From Streptomyces termitum (GTDB lineage: Bacteria > Actinomycetota > Actinomycetes > Streptomycetales > Streptomycetaceae): a stretch of DNA of 64,000 nucleotides. The notes under the pieces were generated by a model. That model saw nothing but the letters and a program-made list of their open reading frames with translations, ran no database searches and had not been told where the DNA came from. The DNA lies in NCBI RefSeq assembly GCF_014650175.1, contig NZ_BMUL01000009.1, positions 62,001 to 126,000 on the forward strand, given 5' to 3'. Below, piece after piece: positions 1 through 7,375 of the stretch (position 1 is the stretch's first letter; each line of letters opens with the position of its first letter). Made by a program: the position numbers and the translations under genes.

Positions 1-59
1 TCACCCCCTGACCCTCCCTCACCTCTCCTCAACGGCTTTCTGACGAAAGGAGGTTCCTC

Positions 60-407
60 GTGACATACGCACTCGTCGTCTTCGAGACGGACGCGTCGCG
101 CCGTCTGATCCGGGCCGACCGGGCCGCGTACCGCAAGGAGTACGAGGGCTGGATCGGCGCTCTTGCCGGGGCCGGGAAGCTGGTCGGGGGCGACGCGCTG
201 GAGACCGGGCGGACGGCCCCGGCGACGGTGCGGGCCGGGGCGGACGGGACGCGGACGGTCGTGGAGGGTCCCGTGCACGCGGGGGAGGAGACGCTCGGCG
301 GCTGGTTCCTGGTGGAGGTCGCCGACCGTGAGGAGGCCCTCGCGCCGGCCGCGAGCCTGCCCACCCCGGAGACCGTCGAGGTCCGCCCGGTCCTCGAATC
401 CGCCTGA
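60..407 (+). CDS. YCII-related domain protein
   Basis: This 115-residue protein starts at GTG 60, behind the strong ribosome site AAGGAGG at about 48-54. The opening MTYALVVFETDASR and the later segment around GPVHAGEETLGGWFLVEV fit the YCII/DGPF fold, in which a short beta-alpha-beta unit is followed by a G-G-[FW] turn (GGWFLVE here). Such proteins are small cytosolic ferredoxin-like dimers, often linked in genomes to ECF sigma factors. Their catalytic role is mostly unproven. No sigma factor is visible here, since the window edge cuts the left side. The family assignment is likely and the function is unknown. Confidence 0.8.
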   Translation: MTYALVVFETDASRRLIRADRAAYRKEYEGWIGALAGAGKLVGGDALETGRTAPATVRAGADGTRTVVEGPVHAGEETLGGWFLVEVADREEALAPAASLPTPETVEVRPVLESA

Positions 408-542
408 GCCGTACGGGAACGGCCGACGGCGCGCGACGGGACCGCGCGAGGACGGAACCCGACGGGACCACGCGAAGGCGCCCGGCGGGACCCCGCGGCC
501 GACTCGCCTTCCGGTCGCGGGGGCCGGTCCCGTACCCCTTAT

Positions 543-582
543 GTCAACACCATTGACCTTGTGGCGCGCCGCCGGGTCTCAT
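543..582 (+). promoter_or_regulatory. Putative promoter with overlapping dyad, upstream of the FAD oxidoreductase
   Basis: TTGACC at 553-558 could be a -35 element. It lies 18 bases before TCTCAT at 577-582, a weak -10. The arms GTCAA (543-547) and TTGAC (553-557) form a dyad separated by CACCA, and the dyad overlaps the -35, as a repressor site would. The assignment rests on sequence resemblance only. Confidence 0.35.
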
Positions 583-641
583 GGGCGGCACCTCGTCAAG
601 GAGCCCCGCGACCGGGCTCCTCCGCGACCCGGAGGACATCC

Positions 642-2036
642 ATGGACCCCCTGCTCTCGCTGCGGGACGCCGATCCGACCCCGTTCTGGCTCGACGACCC
701 GCGCCGCCCCCGCGCCACCCCCGCCCTCGTCGGCGGCACCACCTGCGACCTGCTCGTCGTCGGCGGCGGCTACGCCGGTCTGTGGACCGCGCTCGTCGCC
801 AAGGAGCGCGATCCCTCCGCCGACGTCGTCCTCATCGAGGCCGACACCGTCGGCCACGCCGCCTCCGGCCGCAACGGCGGCTTCTGCGAATCCAGCCTCA
901 CCCACGGCCTCGGCAACGGCCTCGACCGCTGGCCCGACCAGATCGGCACCCTCGAACGCCTCGGCCGCGAGAACCTCCGGGCCATGGAGGAGGCCGTCGA
1001 GCGGTACGGCATCGACTGCGACTGGGAGCGCACCGGCTCCCTCACCGTCGCCACCGAACCCCACCAGGTGGCCTGGCTCGCCGAGGAGGCCGAGACCGCC
1101 GCCCGGTACGGCGCCGACACCACGCTCCTCGACGCCGCCGGGGTCCGCGCCGAGATCGACTCCCCGACCTTCCTCGGCGGCCTGTGGAACCGGAGCGACA
1201 CCGCCATGGTCAACCCGGCCCGCCTCGCCTGGGGCCTGAAGCGGGCCTGCCTCGACCTCGGGGTCCGCGTCCACGAGCACACCCCCGGCCTCTCCCTCGA
1301 CGAGCACGGCGCCGTCGTCGCCGTCCGCACCCCCTACGGCCGGATCACCGCCCGCCGGGCCGCCCTCGCCACCAACGCCTTCCCGTCGCTGCTGCGCCGC
1401 CACCGCCCCTACACGGTCCCCGTCTACGACTACGCGCTGATGACGGAACCGCTGAGCGAGGAGCGGCTGGCCTCCGTCGGCTGGAAGAACCGCCAGGGCT
1501 GGTCCGACCCCGCCAACCACTTCCACTACGTCCGGATCTCCACCGACCACCGCATCCTGTGGGGCGGCTACGACGTCGTCCACCACTACGCGGGCCGGGT
1601 CCGCGCCGAGGACTACCGGCGCCCCGAGACCTTCGCCACCCTCGCCCGGAACTTCTTCCGGACCTTCCCCCAGCTGGAGGGCGTCCGCTTCAGCCACGCC
1701 TGGGGCGGCGCCATCGACACCAGCACCCGCTTCTGCGTCTTCTTCGACACCAGTCACCGGGGCAAGGTCGCCTACGCGGCCGGCTTCACCGGCCTCGGCG
1801 TCGGCGCCACCCGCTTCGGGGCCGAGGTGATGCTCGACCTGCTGGCCGGCGACCGCACCGAGCGCACCGCGCTCGACCTGGTGCGTCGCAAGCCGCTGCC
1901 CTTCCCGCCCGAGCCGGTCCGCTCGATCGGCATCGGCCTCACCCAGCGCTCGCTCACCCGGGCCGACCGCAACGAGGGCCGCCGCGACCTGTGGCTGCGC
2001 ACCCTCGACCGGCTCGGCCTCGGCTTCGGCAGCTGA
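642..2036 (+). CDS. FAD-dependent amine oxidoreductase (DAO family, gamma-glutamylputrescine oxidase-like)
   Basis: This 464-residue flavoprotein starts at ATG 642 behind GGAGGA at 631-636. A longer reading frame exists upstream, but it lacks a ribosome site. An N-terminal Rossmann dinucleotide motif (DLLVVGGGYAGLWTA, about residues 34-48) and the downstream E-A-D motif (LIEADTVGHAASGRNGG) mark the DAO family. The A-S-G-R-N-G-G motif is typical of PuuB and related secondary-amine oxidases. Expected chemistry is FAD-dependent oxidation of an amine with release of ammonia and peroxide, possibly gamma-glutamylputrescine in polyamine catabolism. The gene stands alone here, without puuA, puuC or puuD, so the substrate is inferred. 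Confidence 0.88.
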   Translation: MDPLLSLRDADPTPFWLDDPRRPRATPALVGGTTCDLLVVGGGYAGLWTALVAKERDPSADVVLIEADTVGHAASGRNGGFCESSLTHGLGNGLDRWPDQIGTLERLGRENLRAMEEAVERYGIDCDWERTGSLTVATEPHQVAWLAEEAETAARYGADTTLLDAAGVRAEIDSPTFLGGLWNRSDTAMVNPARLAWGLKRACLDLGVRVHEHTPGLSLDEHGAVVAVRTPYGRITARRAALATNAFPSLLRRHRPYTVPVYDYALMTEPLSEERLASVGWKNRQGWSDPANHFHYVRISTDHRILWGGYDVVHHYAGRVRAEDYRRPETFATLARNFFRTFPQLEGVRFSHAWGGAIDTSTRFCVFFDTSHRGKVAYAAGFTGLGVGATRFGAEVMLDLLAGDRTERTALDLVRRKPLPFPPEPVRSIGIGLTQRSLTRADRNEGRRDLWLRTLDRLGLGFGS

Positions 2037-2049
2037 CCGGCCCCGCCCG

Positions 2050-2454
2050 TCAGCCGTTCCCGGGCCAGGCGTCGCTGCGCCATTCGCGTTCCTCGACGCC
2101 CGGATCGCGGTGGGCGGCGAGCGCGGCGGCGAGGTCCCCGTGCACCGCGATCACGAGCCGCCCCTCGCCGACGAGGATCCCGTCGGCGAACTGCGGCCCG
2201 CTCGGGGGCACGGCGGCGAGTTCGAGCCCGCGCCCCTCGGCGGCGAGCCGCAGCGCGGCCTCGGAGACGGCGGTACGCCCTCCGGCCGACCAGCCACGCA
2301 GCCCCGTCAGGTCCAGCACGACGGGCCCGGTGCCCCGGGCGAGCGCCCATCCGACGGCGCCGTGGAAGCGCCCCACGGCCTCCTGGCCGAGGAACCCGGC
2401 CAGCGAGAGCACGCCGAGGCCGGGGTGGATGGTGTAACGCCACTCGATGGTCAT
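2050..2454 (-). CDS. STAS-domain protein, anti-anti-sigma factor type
   Basis: This 134-residue protein is convergent with the preceding flavoprotein gene, with 13 bases between the stops. The pattern MTIEWRYTIHPGLGVLSLAGFLG, followed by VVLDLTGLRGWSAGG, matches a stand-alone STAS fold as in SpoIIAA/RsbV. In that fold a serine in the loop after the third strand is the phosphorylation site for an anti-sigma kinase. Here the loop reads LTGLRGWSAGG, with Ser roughly at position 56. It is probably a cytosolic partner-switch protein. No cognate kinase is adjacent, but SpoIIE phosphatases occur near 37-40 kb. Confidence 0.75.
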   Translation of the reverse strand: MTIEWRYTIHPGLGVLSLAGFLGQEAVGRFHGAVGWALARGTGPVVLDLTGLRGWSAGGRTAVSEAALRLAAEGRGLELAAVPPSGPQFADGILVGEGRLVIAVHGDLAAALAAHRDPGVEEREWRSDAWPGNG

Positions 2455-2929
2455 CGCCGTCTCTCCTCGCTCCCGGCCGGGGGGCGGCCGTCACCGCATC
2501 CTCACCCGAGAGCCCGCCTCCGCGCACGGCGGTCCACGGACCGGTCACCCGTCCCGAGACGTGGACACCTCGCGACCGGAGCGGTGTCCCGGGGGCGGTC
2601 CCGCCCGGTGCGGGACCGGGGCCGGTGCGGGAACCCCGTCCGTCCGATGGCCGGACCCTGCCGTCCGGTGGCCGGAAGGCGACGGCCGGGCGGCGGGGGA
2701 GCGGTGGGGCGGTTCATGGGGGTTCGACGGGGGATCGGGGGACTCTGCGTGTCCGCTGTATGGCAGATGCATGACAAGCGGTCAACTTCCTTGAACTGTC
2801 CGGTCCGTGGCGCCCAGGCTGCTGCTCACGCCGGATCGGGGACCCCCCTCCCGGCGGTGCGTGCGACCGCACGCGGACCCCCCGAAGCGCGCCGCCCAGG
2901 GCGCGCCGCCACGAGGAGGAACCCTCACC
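2455..2929. other. 475-base gene-free stretch between the STAS gene and the subtilase
   Basis: This divergent intergenic region must carry promoters for both neighbours. A weak candidate for the protease is TTGAAC (2791-2796), 18 bases before CAGGCT (2815-2820). Several near-repeats of the theme GGCCGG/CCGTCCGG occur around 2636-2680 without clear symmetry. I see no RNA gene and no credible reading frame. Confidence 0.4.
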
Positions 2930-4153
2930 ATGGCACTGCCGAAGTCCCGCCCCGCCCGCCGGACCCTGATCGCCTCCGCAGCCACCGTCGCGGCCCTCGC
3001 CACCGGTCTCGCCGTCGCCCCCGCGCAGGCCGCCGCCCCGGCCCCCGCCGAGGGCGTCGTCCTCGCCGCCGGAACCGCCGACGCGATCCCCGGCAGCTAC
3101 CTCGTCACCCTCAAGCAGGACGCCGGCTTCGCCGCCGGCTCGGCCAGGGGCCGCGGCCTGATAGCCGGTTACGGCGGCAAGGTCGGCAAGACCTTCGGCG
3201 CGGCCCTCAACGGCTACACCGCCACCCTCGACGACGCCGCCGCCCGCCGCCTCGCCGCCGACCCGGCCGTGGCCACCGTCGAGCAGAACCGGACCGTCCG
3301 CGCCGACGCCACCCAGACCGACGCGCCCTGGGGCCTCGACCGCATCGACCAGGCCGCCCTCCCGCTCTCCGGCACCTACACCTACCCGGACAGCGCGGGC
3401 GCCGGCGTCACCGCCTACGTCATCGACACCGGCGTCCGGATCGGCCACGCCGAACTCGGCGGCCGGGCCGTCAACGGCTACGACGCCGTCGAGGGCGACA
3501 CCGTCGCCCAGGACGGCAACGGCCACGGCACCCACGTCGCCACCACCATCGCCGGCTCCACCTACGGCGTCGCCAAGGCCGCCAAGGTCGTCGCCGTCCG
3601 CGTCCTGGACGACAACGGCTCCGGTACGACCGCGGGCGTCGTCGCCGGCATCGACTGGGTCACCGCCCACCACGCCGCCGGCACCCCCGCCGTCGCCAAC
3701 CTCTCGCTCGGCGGCGGCGCCTCCACCACCCTCGACAACGCGGTCAAGCGCTCCATCGCCGACGGCGTCACCTACGCCGTCGCCGCCGGGAACTCCGGCG
3801 TCAACGCCAAGAACTCCTCGCCCGCCCGGGTCACCGAGGCCCTCACCGTCGGCGCCACCGACAAGACCGACACCAAGGCGAGCTGGTCCAACTACGGCGC
3901 CGTGGTGGACCTCTTCGCCCCCGGCGTCTCCATCACCGCGGGCTGGAACACCTCCGACACCGCCACCCACACCATCTCCGGCACCTCCATGGCCACCCCG
4001 CACGTCGCAGGCGCCGCCGCCGTCTACCTCGCCGGCCACCCCGCGGCGACCCCGGCCCAGGTCGCGACCGCCCTCGTGAACGGCGCCACCCCGAACAAGG
4101 TCACCAACCCCGGCTCCGGCTCCCCGAACCGCCTGCTCCGCCTGGTCCCGTAA
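2930..4153 (+). CDS. Secreted S8 family serine protease (subtilase)
   Basis: This 407-residue preproprotein starts at ATG 2930, behind GAGGAGGA at 2913-2920. Residues 1-35 form a signal peptide with an arginine-rich start, a hydrophobic core and an A-Q-A-A cleavage region. An I9-type inhibitor propeptide follows (about 52-125, starting IPGSYLVTLK). The catalytic domain has Asp166 (VIDTGV), His202 (NGHGTHVA), oxyanion Asn288 (AAGNSG) and nucleophile Ser353 (SGTSMATPHVAG). No C-terminal P/Homo B domain is present, so it resembles the short proteinase K-like Streptomyces proteases. It is exported and autoprocessed, and serves as a scavenging peptidase. The intergenic region upstream is long, so regulation is probably independent. 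Confidence 0.95.
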   Translation: MALPKSRPARRTLIASAATVAALATGLAVAPAQAAAPAPAEGVVLAAGTADAIPGSYLVTLKQDAGFAAGSARGRGLIAGYGGKVGKTFGAALNGYTATLDDAAARRLAADPAVATVEQNRTVRADATQTDAPWGLDRIDQAALPLSGTYTYPDSAGAGVTAYVIDTGVRIGHAELGGRAVNGYDAVEGDTVAQDGNGHGTHVATTIAGSTYGVAKAAKVVAVRVLDDNGSGTTAGVVAGIDWVTAHHAAGTPAVANLSLGGGASTTLDNAVKRSIADGVTYAVAAGNSGVNAKNSSPARVTEALTVGATDKTDTKASWSNYGAVVDLFAPGVSITAGWNTSDTATHTISGTSMATPHVAGAAAVYLAGHPAATPAQVATALVNGATPNKVTNPGSGSPNRLLRLVP

Positions 4154-4170
4154 CCGGACCGAACCAGAAG

Positions 4171-4195
4171 GAACCAGAAGGAACCGGGCCGCCCG
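4171..4195. repeat. 10-bp tandem repeat (two and a half copies)
   Basis: The unit GAACCAGAAG occurs twice from 4171, followed by a partial GAACC. It lies between the protease stop codon and its terminator. It is short and non-coding, and is noted because another 10-bp tandem repeat in this window (18991-19020) disrupts a gene. Confidence 0.7.
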
Positions 4196-4196
4196 G

Positions 4197-4225
4197 CCCC
4201 GGCGTCCCCTCACAGGGCGCCGGGG
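4197..4225. terminator. Hairpin between convergent genes
   Basis: The arms CCCCGGCG-T-CCC (4197-4208) and GGG-CGCCGGGG (4215-4225) pair with one bulge around a six-base loop. It sits between the stop codons of the convergent protease and the 775-residue gene and could serve both. There is no T run, as is usual in Streptomyces. Confidence 0.6.
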
Positions 4226-4238
4226 CACGGCCGCGCCG

Positions 4239-6566
4239 TCACTTCCAGGGCGCGGGCCGCAGCCAGTGCCCCGAGACCGCCCAGCCGGTCAGCCGCAGCG
4301 CCCGGCCCGCGCGGGCCGTCCCCGCCGCGTCGAACGTCCCGCCCCCGGCGACGTGCCGCAGCCCCAGCAGCGCGGGCGCCAGCCGGGCCGCCACCACCGG
4401 CCGCCGCGCCGCCCCGGCCGCCAGCCGGTCCAGCACCGCCGCCCGCTCCCGCTCGTCGCACAGCGACAGGTAGAAGACCATCTGCCGCCACGCGTACGCC
4501 GCGTCCTTCACCGACCGCAGCGGATACAGGGCGTGCCCCGCCCGCTCCGTCAGCCGGTGGACCGTGCCGTACGACCGCACGGCCGCCTCTGCCCAGCCGT
4601 CGCCGGGCGCCACCCCGACCCGCCCGACCAGCGTCGCCAGATTGTGCGTGGTGAGGATCTGCGCCTGCTCGATCACCATGCCGTTCGCGGCGACGGAGCC
4701 GTACCCCGCCTCCTCGCCCGCCCGCTCCCGGCACAGCAGGGCGAACCCGGCGAGCGCCGCGCCCTCCCCGGCCGCCCGCCGGCCCGCGCCCTCCCGGGCC
4801 AGCGCGCGCACCGCCGCGTAGTCGATGCCGTAGTACCGCTCGTACAGCGAACCGCCGCCCAGGAGTTCGGCCGCGATCCCCGCCGAGGCGAGGAACTTCG
4901 GGCTGAACCGGCCCATGAAGATGTCCGCCGCCAGCTCCTCCACCAGCGGCGCGTCCAGGCCCGACACCCGCAGCAGCGCGCCCAGTTCGCGCACCAGCGG
5001 ATTGGGCGGCAGGGTGCCGGGGAAGTGCTCCACCGCCGTCCGCGCCAGCGTCCGCGCCGCCGCGCCCGCCGACCGGCGGGCCGCGTCGCCGCCGTCCGCG
5101 TGCCGGGCCACCGCCCGCACCCACGGCAGCTCCTCCGGACCCACCTGCCGCGCGAGATCGAGCAGCAGCAGCGAACGCCGGTTGCGGAACGCCCGGTAGT
5201 TCGCCGCCATCAGCTCCCGCAGCCCCGGGTCCCGGTAGAACGCGGCCCGCTCGGCCGCGACCAGCTGCGGCACCAGCGCGGCCATCGCCTCCGCCGACGG
5301 CACCGCCCCGTCCGCGACGAGCACGCCCAGCGGCGCGCTGCGCGCGGACTCCGCCACCCGCCGCACCGCCGGAGGCACACCGGCCCCCTCGGGCAGCCCG
5401 GTCCGCCGGCCCTCGGCCGCCGTCACCGGCCCCGTGAGCGCGTCCACGTCCGCCACGCCCGCCTCCTGCGGCAGCCCGGCGAACCGCTCCGCGACCACCG
5501 CCGCCAGCGCGTGGTGCGCGGGCAGCGCCGCCTGCGCCGCCTGACCGGCCCGCAGCGCGGTGTGCCGCGCCGAACCCGGCAGGCCCCGCTTGCGCACCAT
5601 CCCCGCGACCGCCACCCGCACCAGGCCCGCGCGCCGCGCGTCCAGCGCCCGGCCGGCCACCAGCTCCTCCAACGCCCCGCGCAGAATGCCCTCGTTGCCC
5701 TTCGGATCCCGGTGCCGCCGCGTCAGCCGGTGCTCCCCGGCCAGCGCCTCGTACCGCTCCAGCAGGGTCCGGCCGCGCGCCGACCAGCCGGGCGCGGGCC
5801 GCGCGCCCGGCGGCACCAGCCCCTCCGAGCCGGTGAACTCAAGCCAGTGGGAGAGGAGTTCGTCCGCGAACGGCAGCCACACCGCGAGCGCCTCGCGCTG
5901 CGCCTCCACCGCCTCCTTCGGCCGCCGGGCCGCCAGTTCGGCCCGTGCCTGTCCCACCGTGCGCCGGTGCACCGCCCCGGCCTCCGGCGCCGGACGGTCC
6001 ACCGGCCGGGGCAGGAACCGCAGCCGGTCCGCGAACGGCCGCAGGGTCCCGACGAGTTCGAGCGCGGCCTCCGTCTCGCCCGCCCGCACCAGCCAGGCCA
6101 CCGTGAGCAGCGCCGCCTCCTCCGGCACCACCACCTCGTACCGGCCCGAGTCGATCAGCTCCCACAGCGCGGCGAGCCCCGGCTCCGTCAGATGGTGCGC
6201 GAACAGCGCCGCCCGCTCGGCCGGCACCCCGGCGCGGCGCGCCGCCTCGGTCTCGTACGCCAGGAGCGGACCCCCGGCCCGCGCGGAGCCGGTGGCGAAA
6301 CCGCCGTGCAGCACCTCGGGCGTCACCCACGCGGGCAGCCCGTCCACCGGAGTGCGCGACCCCACGCGCAGCGCCCCGGACGTCATTCCGGCCAGCACCT
6401 CCCGCCAGCCGCGCACCCGGTCCTCGGCGCGCCGCCGGGTGTCCGGGTCGGCGTGGGTGAGGGAGGTGACGAAGGCCCGCGCCAACTGCCCGTGGGCGTA
6501 GGCGCCGGAGACGGAGGGAGAGGGGAACGGGGGCGTCGAAGGCTGCTGATCAGCGTGCTTGTCCAT
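4239..6566 (-). CDS. Conserved-looking 775-residue protein of unknown function
   Basis: I do not recognise a family. The protein is alanine- and leucine-rich and appears largely helical. It has no signal peptide, no membrane segment, no Walker motif and no metal-binding cluster. A region with clean hydrophobic periodicity lies near residues 430-480 (FRNRRSLLLLDLARQVG, then ELPWVRAVARHADGG). A polar GSLYERYYGIDYAAVRAL segment lies near 575-590. Codon use is typical of the chromosome. The start at ATG 6566 has no classical ribosome site. The bases just before it are the acceptor stem of a tRNA-like element (6570-6641), so translation may be leaderless after tRNA processing. A role connected with that RNA is inference only. 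Confidence 0.75.
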   Translation of the reverse strand: MDKHADQQPSTPPFPSPSVSGAYAHGQLARAFVTSLTHADPDTRRRAEDRVRGWREVLAGMTSGALRVGSRTPVDGLPAWVTPEVLHGGFATGSARAGGPLLAYETEAARRAGVPAERAALFAHHLTEPGLAALWELIDSGRYEVVVPEEAALLTVAWLVRAGETEAALELVGTLRPFADRLRFLPRPVDRPAPEAGAVHRRTVGQARAELAARRPKEAVEAQREALAVWLPFADELLSHWLEFTGSEGLVPPGARPAPGWSARGRTLLERYEALAGEHRLTRRHRDPKGNEGILRGALEELVAGRALDARRAGLVRVAVAGMVRKRGLPGSARHTALRAGQAAQAALPAHHALAAVVAERFAGLPQEAGVADVDALTGPVTAAEGRRTGLPEGAGVPPAVRRVAESARSAPLGVLVADGAVPSAEAMAALVPQLVAAERAAFYRDPGLRELMAANYRAFRNRRSLLLLDLARQVGPEELPWVRAVARHADGGDAARRSAGAAARTLARTAVEHFPGTLPPNPLVRELGALLRVSGLDAPLVEELAADIFMGRFSPKFLASAGIAAELLGGGSLYERYYGIDYAAVRALAREGAGRRAAGEGAALAGFALLCRERAGEEAGYGSVAANGMVIEQAQILTTHNLATLVGRVGVAPGDGWAEAAVRSYGTVHRLTERAGHALYPLRSVKDAAYAWRQMVFYLSLCDERERAAVLDRLAAGAARRPVVAARLAPALLGLRHVAGGGTFDAAGTARAGRALRLTGWAVSGHWLRPAPWK

Positions 6567-6569
6567 GAG

Positions 6570-6641
6570 CCGACGTGGCGGGTCCTGCCCCCGCGTCCTC
6601 CGGGTAGGAAGCCCGGCGCTCTCCTGCTGAGCTACACGTCG
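6570..6641 (-). tRNA. Non-canonical tRNA-Gly(UCC)-like cloverleaf lacking the TPsiC loop
   Basis: On the minus strand, 7-, 4-, 5- and 5-bp stems fold perfectly with canonical spacing. The acceptor stem is CGACGTG (6641-6635) paired with CACGTCG (6577-6571). After the two-base linker TA comes the D stem GCTC/GAGC with loop AGCAGGA. The anticodon stem CCGGG/CCCGG carries loop CTTCCTA (6611-6605), so U33 is followed by anticodon UCC. The variable loop is AGGAC, and the T stem GCGGG/CCCGC has loop GGCAGGA. The surroundings resemble ordinary tRNA-Gly, but the T loop lacks T54-T55 and A58, and position 37 is U. The discriminator is G and no CCA is encoded. A sigma-70-like promoter sits just upstream. 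It may be a non-translational glycine tRNA, a degenerated tRNA, or a tRNA-like mRNA leader. Confidence 0.7.
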
Positions 6642-6650
6642 ATGCGGCCG

Positions 6651-6679
6651 ACGCTAGTCGCCGCCCCGGCCCCGGGCAA
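6651..6679 (-). promoter_or_regulatory. Promoter of the tRNA-like element and the 775-residue gene
   Basis: Read on the minus strand, TTGCCC (6679-6674) and TAGCGT (6656-6651) are separated by exactly 17 bases. This fits the Streptomyces HrdB consensus TTGACR/TAGRRT well. Transcription would begin a few bases before the tRNA 5' end at 6641, the arrangement expected for a tRNA gene. The -35 lies inside the hairpin that follows the Sua5-like gene. Confidence 0.65.
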
Positions 6680-6703
6680 CGGAAATTCCGTACGGCCCGG
6701 GGC
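6669..6703 (-). terminator. Long near-perfect hairpin downstream of the Sua5-like gene
   Basis: Outer arms GCCCCGGGC (6669-6677) and GCCCGGGGC (6695-6703) enclose inner arms ACGGAA (6679-6684) and TTCCGT (6686-6691). Together they give about 15 paired bases with a small asymmetric bulge. The hairpin lies 28 bases past the stop of the minus-strand gene at 6731, as a terminator should. Confidence 0.65.
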
Positions 6704-6730
6704 GGGGCGGAAGAGAGGGGTGAAGAGGCG

Positions 6731-7375
6731 TCAGCGGACGACGAGGTCCGGGACGAGGGCGCGCAGTTCGTCCACCGGCAGCACGCCGTCGCGGACCAGC
6801 AGCGGGACCTCGCCGCTCAGGTCGACGATCGAGGACGACACCGCGCCGGGCGTCCGGCCGCCGTCCAGGTAGACCGCGACCGCGTCGCCCAGCATCCCCT
6901 GGGCCGCGTCGCAGTCCTGCGGCGACGGACGGTCGGTCAGATTGGCGCTGGACACCGCCGACGGGCCGGTGGAGGCGAGCAGTTCGAGCGTCAGCGGATG
7001 ATCCGGCATGCGCACCGCGACGGTGCCGCCGGTCTCGCCCAGGTCCCAGTCCAGCGACGCCCGGTGCCGGACCACCAGGGTCAGGCCGCCCGGCCAGAAC
7101 GCCTCGATCAGGGCCCGCGCCGCGTCCGGCAGTTCGTCCGTCAGTTCGGCGAGGGAGGCGGCCGAGTCGACCAGGACGGGGGAGGGCTTGTGCCGGCCCC
7201 GGCCCTTCGCGGCCAGCAGCGCGGCGACCGCCTTCGGGTCGAAGGCGTCCGCCGCGACCCCGTACACGGTGTCCGTGGGCAGGACCACCAGCTCGCCGCG
7301 GCGCACCGCGGCGGCGGCCTCCCCGAGGCCCGCCGCGCGGGCCGCCGGGTCGGCGCAGTCGAAGCGGACCGTCAC
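6731..7375 (-). CDS. Sua5/YciO/YrdC-family L-threonylcarbamoyladenylate synthase-like protein
   Basis: This 214-residue protein starts at GTG 7375, inside the last four bases of the carbonic anhydrase gene (GTGA overlap), so the two are translationally coupled. The opening GELVVLPTDTVYGVAADA, the K-x-R-type motif KGRGRHKPSPVLV and the S-S-A-N motif (about residues 145-148) define the YrdC fold. Canonical members make threonylcarbamoyl-AMP for t6A37 of ANN-reading tRNAs. In Streptomyces the usual copy sits with prfA/prmC, so this one is probably a paralog. There is no C-terminal Sua5 domain, as in short YrdC forms. A role in modifying tRNA is plausible but unproven. Confidence 0.85.
   Translation of the reverse strand: MTVRFDCADPAARAAGLGEAAAAVRRGELVVLPTDTVYGVAADAFDPKAVAALLAAKGRGRHKPSPVLVDSAASLAELTDELPDAARALIEAFWPGGLTLVVRHRASLDWDLGETGGTVAVRMPDHPLTLELLASTGPSAVSSANLTDRPSPQDCDAAQGMLGDAVAVYLDGGRTPGAVSSSIVDLSGEVPLLVRDGVLPVDELRALVPDLVVR

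Noticed and set aside
4266..6872. 868-codon plus-strand frame
   Set aside because: It is antisense to the 775-residue gene, has extreme Arg/Pro composition, and crosses the tRNA-like element and the terminator.
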